NCBI RefSeq assembly: GCF_003945545.1
Contig: NZ_CP029617.1
Span: 3,793,001-3,857,000 of the forward strand
From: Streptomyces sp. WAC 01529
GTDB taxonomy: Bacteria > Actinomycetota > Actinomycetes > Streptomycetales > Streptomycetaceae
Direction of reading: 5' to 3'
DNA length: 64,000 nt
Shown here in pieces: positions 14,848 to 22,597 of this stretch (its first letter is position 1; each line of letters begins with the position of its first letter). The position numbers and the translations under genes are program-made. The notes under the pieces were generated by a model. It was not told where the DNA came from, ran no database searches, and was given only the letters and a program-made list of their open reading frames with translations.

Positions 14848-15653
14848 GCTCTCTGCTGCTCCTGACCAATGCCCTCCAGCCGTCGACGGAGGTGCTCCCC
14901 GCCCTCGGCCTGCTCCTCCACAACGTGCGCGTCGCCCCGGCGGAGGGGCCCGCTCTCGTCGACACCCCCGGTGCCGACGTCATCCTCATCGACGGGCGCC
15001 GCGACCTGCCCCAGGTGCGCAGCCTCTGCCAGCTGCTGCGCTCCACGGGCCCCGGCTGTCCACTCGTCCTCGTCGTGACGGAGGGCGGCCTCGCGGCCGT
15101 CACCGCGGACTGGGGCATCGACGACGTACTCCTCGACACGGCGGGTCCGGCAGAGGTCGAGGCGCGGCTGCGGCTCGCGATGGGCCGCCAGCAGATCACC
15201 TCCGACGACTCCCCCATGGAGATCCGCAACGGCGATCTCTCCGTGGACGAGGCGACGTACAGCGCGAAGCTCAAGGGCCGGGTCCTCGACCTGACCTTCA
15301 AGGAGTTCGAACTGCTCAAGTACCTGGCGCAGCACCCGGGCCGGGTCTTCACGCGCGCCCAGCTGCTCCAGGAGGTCTGGGGCTACGACTACTTCGGCGG
15401 CACGCGCACGGTCGACGTCCATGTGCGGCGGCTGCGGGCGAAGCTCGGCGTCGAGCACGAGTCGCTCATCGGCACGGTCCGCAATGTCGGTTACCGCTTC
15501 GTCACCCCGGAGAAGGTCGAGCGGGCGGCCGACGAGGAGAAGGCGAAGGCGGCGGCGGTGCGCGCCGGGTCCGCCAAGGAGCGGGCCGCGTCCGTCGAGG
15601 AGCGCGTCGAGCCCGCCAAGGAGGAAGCGGCCGTACGCCCTACGGGGCAGTAG
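14844..15653 (+). CDS. glnR: GlnR, global nitrogen response regulator
   Basis: 269 residues of the OmpR/PhoB fold: a degenerate receiver domain (about 1-118, start MSSLLLLTNALQPSTEVL) and a C-terminal winged helix (about 135-230, with FKEFELLKYLAQHPGRVFTRAQLL and VDVHVRRLRAKLG). GlnR is an orphan regulator, not controlled by a cognate kinase; it homodimerises through a receiver with an atypical pocket and activates amtB, glnA, glnII and represses ureA-type genes under nitrogen limitation. The N-terminus matches the S. coelicolor protein as I remember it. The Glu/Lys/Ala-rich C-terminal tail is typical. No GlnR box (GTnAC-type a/b sites) was confidently seen in front of it. Confidence 0.96.
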   Translation: MSSLLLLTNALQPSTEVLPALGLLLHNVRVAPAEGPALVDTPGADVILIDGRRDLPQVRSLCQLLRSTGPGCPLVLVVTEGGLAAVTADWGIDDVLLDTAGPAEVEARLRLAMGRQQITSDDSPMEIRNGDLSVDEATYSAKLKGRVLDLTFKEFELLKYLAQHPGRVFTRAQLLQEVWGYDYFGGTRTVDVHVRRLRAKLGVEHESLIGTVRNVGYRFVTPEKVERAADEEKAKAAAVRAGSAKERAASVEERVEPAKEEAAVRPTGQ

Positions 15654-15676
15654 GTCCATCCGCGTAGACTGCGCGC

Positions 15677-16699
15677 GTGGCCAAGGTGACGCGGGACGAT
15701 GTGGCGCGACTGGCGGGTACTTCGACCGCAGTCGTCAGTTATGTCATCAACAACGGACCCCGGCCGGTCGCCCCGGCCACGCGCGAGCGCGTACTCGCCG
15801 CGATCAAGGAGCTGGGCTACCGCCCGGACCGGGTCGCGCAGGCCATGGCGTCCCGGCGCACGGACCTCATAGGCATGATCGTGCCGGACGCGCGTCAGCC
15901 GTTCTTCGCGGAGATGACGCACGCCGTCGAACAGGCGGCGTCCGAGCGCGGGAAGATGGTCCTCGTCGGCAACTCCGACTACGTGGAGGAGCGCGAGACG
16001 CACTACCTCCGCGCCTTCCTCGGCATGCGGGTCTCCGGCCTCATCCTCGTCAGCCACGGCCTGACCGACCAGGCCGCCGCCGAGATAGACGCGTGGGACG
16101 CGCGCGTGGTGCTGCTGCACGAGCGGCCCGAGGCCATCGACGACGTCGCGGTCGTCACGGACGACGTCGGCGGCGCGCAGCTCGCCACGCGGCATCTCCT
16201 CGAACACGGTCACGAGTACGTGGCCTGCCTCGGCGGCATGGCCGAGACCCCGACCGTCGGTGACCCCGTCTCCGACCACGTCGAGGGGTGGCGGCGCGCG
16301 ATGCGGGAGGCCGGGCGCTCGGTGGAGGGGCGGCTCTTCGAGGCGCCGTACAACCGCTACGACGCCTACCAGGTGGGCCTGGAACTGCTCGCCGGGCCGC
16401 ACCGGCCCACGGCCATCTTCTGCTCCACGGACGACCAGGCGATCGGTGTGCTCCGGGCGGCGCGGGAACTGCGCATCGACGTGCCGGGGGAGCTGGCCGT
16501 GGCCGGCTTCGACGACGTCAAGGAGGCGGGCCTGACGGATCCCCCGCTGACGACGGTGGCCTCGGACCGCCCCGCGATGGCTCGCGCGGCGGTGGACCTG
16601 GTCCTGGACGACGGCCTCCGCGTCGCCGGCTCGCGCCGGGAGCGGCTGAAGCTGTTTCCCTCGCGGTTGGTGGTGCGGCGGTCCTGCGGCTGCGAGTAG
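15677..16699 (+). CDS. LacI-family transcriptional repressor
   Basis: 340 residues: N-terminal LacI helix-turn-helix (VTRDDVARLAGTSTAVVSYV, residues 4-23) and hinge, then a periplasmic-binding-protein-like sensor (about 60-335) and a C-terminal RRSCGC tail. GTG start at 15677, 24 bp after glnR, same strand, so possible read-through. No sugar-transport genes are adjacent, so the ligand and target are unknown. It is followed by a repeat-filled 606-bp spacer. Confidence 0.92.
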   Translation: MAKVTRDDVARLAGTSTAVVSYVINNGPRPVAPATRERVLAAIKELGYRPDRVAQAMASRRTDLIGMIVPDARQPFFAEMTHAVEQAASERGKMVLVGNSDYVEERETHYLRAFLGMRVSGLILVSHGLTDQAAAEIDAWDARVVLLHERPEAIDDVAVVTDDVGGAQLATRHLLEHGHEYVACLGGMAETPTVGDPVSDHVEGWRRAMREAGRSVEGRLFEAPYNRYDAYQVGLELLAGPHRPTAIFCSTDDQAIGVLRAARELRIDVPGELAVAGFDDVKEAGLTDPPLTTVASDRPAMARAAVDLVLDDGLRVAGSRRERLKLFPSRLVVRRSCGCE

Positions 16700-17305
16700 C
16701 TGGCCTCTGGCCTTGAGCGGGGGCCCCTGCGGGGCGGGCCTTCGAGCGCGGCCCGCCTGGGGCGGGGTCGGCGCTTTTCAGGTTCTGGCCGGGGCGGGTC
16801 TGCGGGTGCGGGTTGAATCGTCGCTCCGCGAGGGAGTTCCCCACCCACCCGCCCGTTCACCCCGGGCTGGGCCTGCGGGTGCGGGTTGAGTGACCGCTTC
16901 GTGGTCTCCGCCCACCCGTTTGCCCAGGCTGGGCGAGTCTGCGGGTGCGGGTTGAGGCGCCGCTTCGCGGGGTTCTCCCACCCACCCACCCGTTCGCCCC
17001 GAGCCGAGCGGGCGACGAACAAGATCTGCCGCGAAGCGGCGGGACAGGGCTTGGTGCCGGGCAAACGGGTGGGTGGGTGGGGGGCTTCCGGCGCGGAGCG
17101 GCGGGGCAGGGCATAGCGCCGGGTGAACGGGCGGGTGGGTGGGGGGGCTTCCGGCGCGGAGCGGCGGGGCAGGGCAGGGCAGGGCATGGTGCCCCGGGGG
17201 GCGCGGGCACAGCCCCCCCGCTCTTATAAGGGGCATACGCACTTCTGCCGGGCTTCTCAGGACGTACTCAGCCCGCTCTCATTTACGCCGGTCAATCTCA
17301 GTGAC
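16700..17305. repeat. 606-bp spacer filled with direct and inverted ~60-75 bp repeats
   Basis: Three direct units each start with CTGCGGGTGCGGGTTGA (16800, 16873, 16939), contain a CCGCTTCGCGG-like small palindrome and end with CCCACCCACCCGTT-type sequence. From 17029 the elements appear inverted at least twice: CGGGTGGGTGGG followed by GGCGCGGAGCGGCGGGGCAGGGCA (17062-17127 and 17129-17189). Units C and D thus face each other and could form a large cruciform. A relative lies at 41497-41538. No credible gene was seen; the plus-strand frames are repeat artefacts. The last ~90 bp should hold the htrA-like promoter. Confidence 0.8.
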
Positions 17306-18322
17306 ATGACCGAGACCTTCCGCCCAAGCGGCGAGTACCCCCCGCAGCAGTCGTCCGCGCCTGTGCACCACGGCGGTACGCAGGGCGCCTGGCCGCCCCC
17401 GCCCGCCTACGCGCCGGAGGCATCCCGGACCGGGCCCGCGCCGAGGCGCCGCCGGGCCAAGGGCCCCGTCGCCCTCCTCGCCGCCGTCGCCATCGCGGCC
17501 GCGGCGGTCGGCGGCGGAACCGCGTACGCGGTCCAGACCCTCACCGACCAGGGCGCCACCACCTCCGCCACCAGCACGGATGCCGTGCCCACCAGCAAGA
17601 AGGGCACCGTCTCCGGTGTCGCCGAGGCGGTCAGCCCCAGCATCGTCGAGATCAGCGCCACCACCCCCCAGGGCAAGTCCACCGGCTCCGGCGTGATCAC
17701 CAAGAGCGACGGCGAGATCGTCACGAACAACCACGTCATCGCCGGCGCCACCTCGATCAAGGTGCGCACGCACGACGGCAAGACGTACGACGCCGAGGTC
17801 GTCGGCACCGACAGCAAGAAGGACCTCGCGCTCATCCAGCTCAAGGACGCCTCCGGGCTCAAGGCGGCCACCCTCGGCGACTCCGACAACGTCAAGGTCG
17901 GCGACGAGGTCGTCGCCATCGGCTCCCCCGAGGGCCTGACCGGCACCGTCACCAGCGGCATCGTCTCCGCGCTCGAACGGGACGTCACCGTCTCCACCGG
18001 CGAGGGCCAGGAGCAGCCGCAGAGCCCGCAGGGCGGCTGGCCCTTCGAGTTCGGCGGGCAGGAGTTCAACGGCGACACCGGCTCGTCGAAGACCACGTAC
18101 AAGGCGCTCCAGACCGACGCCTCGCTCAACCCGGGCAACTCCGGCGGCGCCCTCATCGACATGAACGGCAACATCATCGGGATCAACTCCGCGATGTACT
18201 CCCCCAGTTCGACGCAGGCGGGTGCCGATTCGGGATCCGGCAGCGTCGGCCTCGGCTTCGCCATCCCCATCAACACCGTCAAGGACGACCTCGGCAAGCT
18301 CCGGTCCGGCTCGAAGACCTGA
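17306..18322 (+). CDS. HtrA/DegP-like membrane-anchored serine protease without PDZ domain
   Basis: 338 residues: Pro/Gln-rich cytoplasmic N-terminus, RRRRAK stop-transfer and one transmembrane helix (about 54-76), then an extracytoplasmic S1C trypsin-like domain with His143 (NNHVI), Asp173 (KKDLAL) and Ser279 (NPGNSGG). The protein ends at the close of the protease domain (IPINTVKDDLGKL), where DegP/PepD proteins continue into one or two PDZ domains. The gene is immediately before a MprA/MprB-like two-component system, the same partnership as pepD-mprAB in mycobacteria, so a role in envelope-stress signalling is likely. ATG at 17306 is chosen from family fit; the RBS is weak. Confidence 0.9.
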   Translation: MTETFRPSGEYPPQQSSAPVHHGGTQGAWPPPPAYAPEASRTGPAPRRRRAKGPVALLAAVAIAAAAVGGGTAYAVQTLTDQGATTSATSTDAVPTSKKGTVSGVAEAVSPSIVEISATTPQGKSTGSGVITKSDGEIVTNNHVIAGATSIKVRTHDGKTYDAEVVGTDSKKDLALIQLKDASGLKAATLGDSDNVKVGDEVVAIGSPEGLTGTVTSGIVSALERDVTVSTGEGQEQPQSPQGGWPFEFGGQEFNGDTGSSKTTYKALQTDASLNPGNSGGALIDMNGNIIGINSAMYSPSSTQAGADSGSGSVGLGFAIPINTVKDDLGKLRSGSKT

Positions 18323-18397
18323 CCCGCGCCGCCCGCGCCCGCGTGCGAGGCTGATACCGGCCCCGTTTCCGCCCCTTACCGAGGAAGTCCGAAGCCC

Positions 18398-19135
18398 ATG
18401 AGCCCCGCCGAAGGCGACCGCGCCGGTGACCGTGAGCAGCTGCGCATCCTGATCGTGGACGACGAGCCCGCCGTCCGGGAGGCGCTGCGCCGCAGCCTCG
18501 CCTTCGAGGGATACGGCACCGAGGTCGCCGTCGACGGCGCCGACGCGCTGGAGAAGGCCGCCGCCTACCGCCCCGACCTCGTGGTGCTCGACATCCAGAT
18601 GCCCCGCATGGACGGCCTCACCGCCGCCCGCAGGCTCCGCGCCACCGGTTCGACCACGCCGATCCTGATGCTGACCGCGCGCGACACGGTCGGCGACCGC
18701 GTCACGGGGCTCGACGCGGGCGCCGACGACTACCTGGTCAAGCCGTTCGAGCTGGACGAGCTGTTCGCCCGTATCCGGGCCCTGCTCAGGCGCAGCTCGT
18801 ACGCGGCCGCGGCGGGCCAGGCGCAGGAGGGCGACACGCTCGCCTTCGCCGACCTGCGGATGGACCTGTCGACGCGCGAGGTCACGCGGGGCGGGCGCAC
18901 GGTCGAGCTGACCCGCACGGAATTCACCCTCCTGGAGATGTTCCTCGCCCACCCCCGCCAGGTCCTGACGCGCGAGCAGATCCTCAAGGCCGTCTGGGGC
19001 TTCGACTTCGAGCCGACCTCCAACTCCCTCGACGTGTACGTGATGTATCTGCGCCGCAAGACGGAAGCGGGCGGCGAGCCGCGGCTCGTGCACACGGTGC
19101 GGGGTGTCGGGTACGTGCTGAGGGGCGGCGAGTGA
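18398..19135 (+). CDS. OmpR-family response regulator (MprA-like)
   Basis: 245 residues: receiver domain (about 14-125) with acidic pair VDDEP, phospho-acceptor in VVLDIQMP and Lys in LVKPFE, then a winged helix (about 148-240) with RTEFTLLEMFLAHPRQVLTREQ. Downstream of the HtrA-like gene by 75 bp and overlapping the kinase start as GTGA, so part of one operon. Likely controls envelope-stress genes including the protease, by analogy with MprA. Confidence 0.94.
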   Translation: MSPAEGDRAGDREQLRILIVDDEPAVREALRRSLAFEGYGTEVAVDGADALEKAAAYRPDLVVLDIQMPRMDGLTAARRLRATGSTTPILMLTARDTVGDRVTGLDAGADDYLVKPFELDELFARIRALLRRSSYAAAAGQAQEGDTLAFADLRMDLSTREVTRGGRTVELTRTEFTLLEMFLAHPRQVLTREQILKAVWGFDFEPTSNSLDVYVMYLRRKTEAGGEPRLVHTVRGVGYVLRGGE

Positions 19136-20547
19136 GCGGCCCCGTACGCCGTTTCCGCCGCCTTCCCTTGCGGTCCCGCCTGGCGCTCCTCGTCACCGTG
19201 GCGGTAGCCCTGGCGGTCGCGGCGGTCGCGGTGTCCTGCTGGGTGCTCACGCGCACGCAGTTGCGGGACCAGATGGACGAATCACTGCGCAGCCTCAATG
19301 TGGGCCGCGGCTACCTGGACCTGACGGCCGCCGACTGCAGCGACGGCCGCACCACCCCGAACGCCGAGACGTCGCCCGGAACCACCACCGTCTTCGTCCA
19401 GATCGTCCAGCCGGACGGCTCGCGCTGCGTGGGCCGCGGCTCCACACCCGTGGTGGTGCAGGACTCCGACGTGGAAGTGGCCCGGCGCCTGCGGGACCAG
19501 ACCCTGCACGACGGTACGACGGAGAGCGGTGCCTCCGTGCGCGTACTGACGCAGGTGGACAGGGACACCGGGTACGCGGTCTCCCTGGCCCGCCCGCTCT
19601 CGGAGATCGACGAACCCCTCAACAGACTCGCCCTGCTCCTCACCGCCGTAGGCGGCATCGGCATTCTCGGCGCCGGCGCCGCCGGGCTCTGGGTGGCCCG
19701 CACCGGGCTGCGGCCCGTGGACCGGCTCACCGAGGCCGTGGAGCACGTGGCCCGCACCGAGGACCTTGACCTCCGCATCCCCGTGGACGGGGACGACGAG
19801 ATCGCCCGTCTCTCCGCGTCCTTCAACTCCATGACCGCCTCCCTGGCCTCCTCCCGCGACCTCCAGCAGCAACTGATCGCCGACGCCGGTCACGAACTGC
19901 GCACCCCGCTCACCTCCCTGCGTACGAACATCGAGCTGCTGGCCCGCAGCGAGGACACCGGCCGCGCCATCCCGCCCGACGACCGCAGGGCCCTGCTCGC
20001 CTCCGTCAAGGCGCAGATGACCGAACTCGCCGCGCTCATCGGCGACTTGCAGGAGCTGTCCCGCCCCGACGCGGCGCACGGAGGCGCCAAGGTGCAGGTC
20101 ATCGCCCTGCACGACATCGTGGAGGCGGCGCTGGAACGGGCCAGGCTGCGCGGCCCGGAGCTGACCTTCACCGCCGACCTGGCCCCCTGGTACGTCCGCG
20201 CGGAGCCCGCGCCGCTGGAGCGTGCCGTGGTCAACATCCTGGACAACGCCGTGAAGTTCGGCCCGCCCGGCTCCACGATCGAGGTCGCCCTGAAGGAGGG
20301 CGAGCTGACCGTGCGCGACCACGGCCCCGGCATCCCCGCGGAGGAACTCCCGCACGTCTTCGACCGCTTCTGGCGCTCCCCCTCGGCCCGGAGCCTGCCG
20401 GGTTCGGGCCTCGGCCTCTCCATCGTGGCCCGCACGGTGGGCCAGTCCGGCGGCGAGGTCTCCCTGAGCGCGGCGGACGGCGGCGGCACGGTGGCCTCCG
20501 TACGGTTGCCGGGCGCGTCGACTCCCCCGCCGGGCATGCCGAGCTGA
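19132..20547 (+). CDS. Sensor histidine kinase (MprB-like)
   Basis: 471 residues: transmembrane helices near 17-40 and 163-187 flank an extracytoplasmic sensor of about 120 residues containing two Cys (DCSDG, SRCVG). Then a HAMP linker, HisKA with phospho-His in ADAGHELRTPL, and an HATPase domain with NILDNAVKFG and HGPGIP, GSGLGLSI. GTG start overlaps the regulator stop. Partner of the upstream OmpR-type regulator. Confidence 0.94.
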   Translation: MSGPVRRFRRLPLRSRLALLVTVAVALAVAAVAVSCWVLTRTQLRDQMDESLRSLNVGRGYLDLTAADCSDGRTTPNAETSPGTTTVFVQIVQPDGSRCVGRGSTPVVVQDSDVEVARRLRDQTLHDGTTESGASVRVLTQVDRDTGYAVSLARPLSEIDEPLNRLALLLTAVGGIGILGAGAAGLWVARTGLRPVDRLTEAVEHVARTEDLDLRIPVDGDDEIARLSASFNSMTASLASSRDLQQQLIADAGHELRTPLTSLRTNIELLARSEDTGRAIPPDDRRALLASVKAQMTELAALIGDLQELSRPDAAHGGAKVQVIALHDIVEAALERARLRGPELTFTADLAPWYVRAEPAPLERAVVNILDNAVKFGPPGSTIEVALKEGELTVRDHGPGIPAEELPHVFDRFWRSPSARSLPGSGLGLSIVARTVGQSGGEVSLSAADGGGTVASVRLPGASTPPPGMPS

Positions 20548-20607
20548 TGACCGGTGATCGAGCGGCGACTGACCTGCATCTGACCGGCGATCGACCGGCA
20601 ATTGACC
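20548..20607. repeat. Two 27-bp direct repeats after the kinase gene
   Basis: TGACCGGTGATCGAGCGGC… at 20548-20574 recurs at 20581-20607 with four changes, period 33 bp. Located between the kinase stop and the cupin promoter region. May be a tandem regulator site or a neutral duplication. Confidence 0.6.
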
Positions 20608-20719
20608 GGGCTTTTCTGCTCGCAACTGCACCCTTCCCGGGGCCAATTGGCGGCATAGAGTCGTACTCACAAGGCCGCGGGGGAACCCCGGTCACCGCAC
20701 CTGAGCAGGGAGAACAACC

Positions 20720-21214
20720 ATGAACGCCGACATGCTCAAGCCCGTCCTGACCCGCGCCGCCACCGCCGAGACCACCAGTGACCCCAGCAGCGTCATGACC
20801 CTGCTCGCCGACTGCGGGACCGACGGCAGCTCGGTCACCAGCTACCGGTCCACCTTCGCCGAGGGAGCCGTCGGCGCCCCCGCCCACTTCCACACCAGGG
20901 CCTCGGAGCTGTTCTTCGTCATCGGCGGAGCCCTCCAGGTGCTCGTCGACGACGAGGTCGAGGTCCTGGAGCAGGGCGACTTCCTGCTCGTGCCGCCGCA
21001 CACCCCGCACGCCTTCGCCGCCGCCCCCGGCCACGAGGCCGACGTCCTGTTCGTCTTCACGCCGGGCATGCCCCGCTTCGACTACCTCCGGCTGCTCGGC
21101 CGCGTGATGCGGGGCGAGGCGAGCCCGCAGGAGATCAAGGACTCCTCCGAGCAGTACGACAACCACTACGTGGACAGCCCGGCGTGGCGCGCCGCCCTCG
21201 AAGCGGCCAAGTGA
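20720..21214 (+). CDS. Cupin-domain protein
   Basis: 164 residues with a single cupin barrel: first motif with AHFHTRASELFFVIGG (HxH-x-E metal ligands) and second motif with VPPHTPHAF. Small cupins of this kind are dioxygenases, isomerases or sensors; none can be assigned. The ATG at 20720 follows GAGCAGGGAGAAC. It is convergent with a DUF2993 gene and may be monocistronic. Confidence 0.88.
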   Translation: MNADMLKPVLTRAATAETTSDPSSVMTLLADCGTDGSSVTSYRSTFAEGAVGAPAHFHTRASELFFVIGGALQVLVDDEVEVLEQGDFLLVPPHTPHAFAAAPGHEADVLFVFTPGMPRFDYLRLLGRVMRGEASPQEIKDSSEQYDNHYVDSPAWRAALEAAK

Positions 21215-21243
21215 CCGGGCCCGCCGGTCGCGGCTCAGCGGGC

Positions 21244-22530
21244 CTACTGGCCGAAGCCGAGCCCCGCCCCCGCCAGCCGCACCCGGATGCCCTCCTTCTC
21301 CACCGTCACGTCCCGCAGCGCCACCGTCCCCGTCGCCTTCCCCGGCAGCTCAGGCAGCTGGAAGGCGAGGGTGAGGCGGTCGGCCAGGGCGGGGCGGGTG
21401 AGCCGGGCGAGGCCCTTGAGCAGGGCGGGATCGAGGCCGAGCTTCTTGAGCAGCGCGGGGTGGCCCATCGCCACGTCGATGAGGTTCAGGCCCATCACGT
21501 CGTCGACGAAACGCGGTGAACCGGTGAGGTCGTTGAGTTTGGCGTCGCTCTTCAGCGCCTCGCGCACCACCGACTCCGGAACACCGAGCCGCTTCACGAT
21601 CGCCGGGACGGACAGCAGCGCCTTCGCCTTCGCCGTCTCCTTGGCCACCCGGTCGGCCGAGCTGCGCGACAGGTGCAGGCCCTCCTTCTCGCGCGTGCCC
21701 GGGCGGTACGTGGCCAGGTCGCCCAGTTGCAGGCTCATGCCGCCGATGTCGGTGGAGATGCCGCGCTCGCCGTTGCGCTGGATGCGGGCGTCGGCCCGTA
21801 CCTTCAGATCGTGCCCGGCGACGGGCAGCGTGCCGCGTGCGAGGACCTGGTCGCCCCCGCGACCCGTGAACGTGACCTGGGAGGCGCCGAGTTCGCGGTT
21901 GAGGTCCTCGAAGGAGAGCAGTACTTCGCCGGTCATCGAGCCGATGCGGGCGCCCTTGATGGACGTGGGCCCCTCGCCGAGGATGGTGATGTCCGTGGCG
22001 GTCGCGGAGACCTTGGCGAGCGAGACGCGGTCAGCCGCGACGTCCGGGACGGTCACCTTCACCTGCTCCAGGCGCTTGTCGAGCACCTGGGTGAGGAACG
22101 GGAACCCCTCGATCTCGACCTCGGGCGCCGCGCTCAGGTTCATCTGCTCCTTGAGCTTCTCCGCGGCCTCGTGCTCGGCGTAGAGCAGAGCCCAGCGGTC
22201 GCCGAGGGCGAGGAAGGCGGCGGCGACCAGGAGTGCGACCAGGGCCTTCGCGGCGAGCGGCAGCCCGGCGAAACGGCGGCGGGCACGGCCCCTGCCGCGG
22301 CCCCGGCTCCGACCGCGGCGGCGGCTGCCGCGGCGGTGGTTGGGCGGCTCCCAGGGGGCCTCGGTGTCATCGAACACGTCGGCCTGACCGGCCTGACCGG
22401 GTCCGTCGGGCTTGTCCTCGTGGAGGAACTCCTCCAGAGGGTTCGGCGCGAGGGCCGCCAGCTCGTCGTACGGGTTGTTGTAGGGCTTGTCCGGGGGCGG
22501 TTCCGTGGTTATGCGGTGGGGGGAACGCAT
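21244..22530 (-). CDS. DUF2993 protein with long disordered N-terminus
   Basis: 428 residues: acidic/Pro-rich N-terminus, an Arg-rich patch (RRGSRRRGRSRGRGRGRARRR), one transmembrane helix (about 95-112), then DUF2993 with GFPFLTQVLD as in the protein at 11303. About 175 residues longer than that paralogue. The basic patch next to the helix fixes N-in topology. Probably binds lipid outside the membrane; function unproven. Confidence 0.86.
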   Translation of the reverse strand: MRSPHRITTEPPPDKPYNNPYDELAALAPNPLEEFLHEDKPDGPGQAGQADVFDDTEAPWEPPNHRRGSRRRGRSRGRGRGRARRRFAGLPLAAKALVALLVAAAFLALGDRWALLYAEHEAAEKLKEQMNLSAAPEVEIEGFPFLTQVLDKRLEQVKVTVPDVAADRVSLAKVSATATDITILGEGPTSIKGARIGSMTGEVLLSFEDLNRELGASQVTFTGRGGDQVLARGTLPVAGHDLKVRADARIQRNGERGISTDIGGMSLQLGDLATYRPGTREKEGLHLSRSSADRVAKETAKAKALLSVPAIVKRLGVPESVVREALKSDAKLNDLTGSPRFVDDVMGLNLIDVAMGHPALLKKLGLDPALLKGLARLTRPALADRLTLAFQLPELPGKATGTVALRDVTVEKEGIRVRLAGAGLGFGQ

Positions 22531-22597
22531 CAGATGATCTCACCATACGTTCACACCCCACCCCAAGCCTTACCTCCAGTAGGCGCTGAAGTGAGCG

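Noticed and set aside
16800..17205. Repeats read as a possible CRISPR array
   Set aside because: Units vary in length, switch orientation, have no unique 30-40 bp spacers, and no cas genes are present.
17123..17305. N-terminal extension of the HtrA-like protein (61 more residues from 17123)
   Set aside because: The extra residues are encoded by the G-rich repeat and the family begins near MTETFRPSG; the ATG at 17306 is better.
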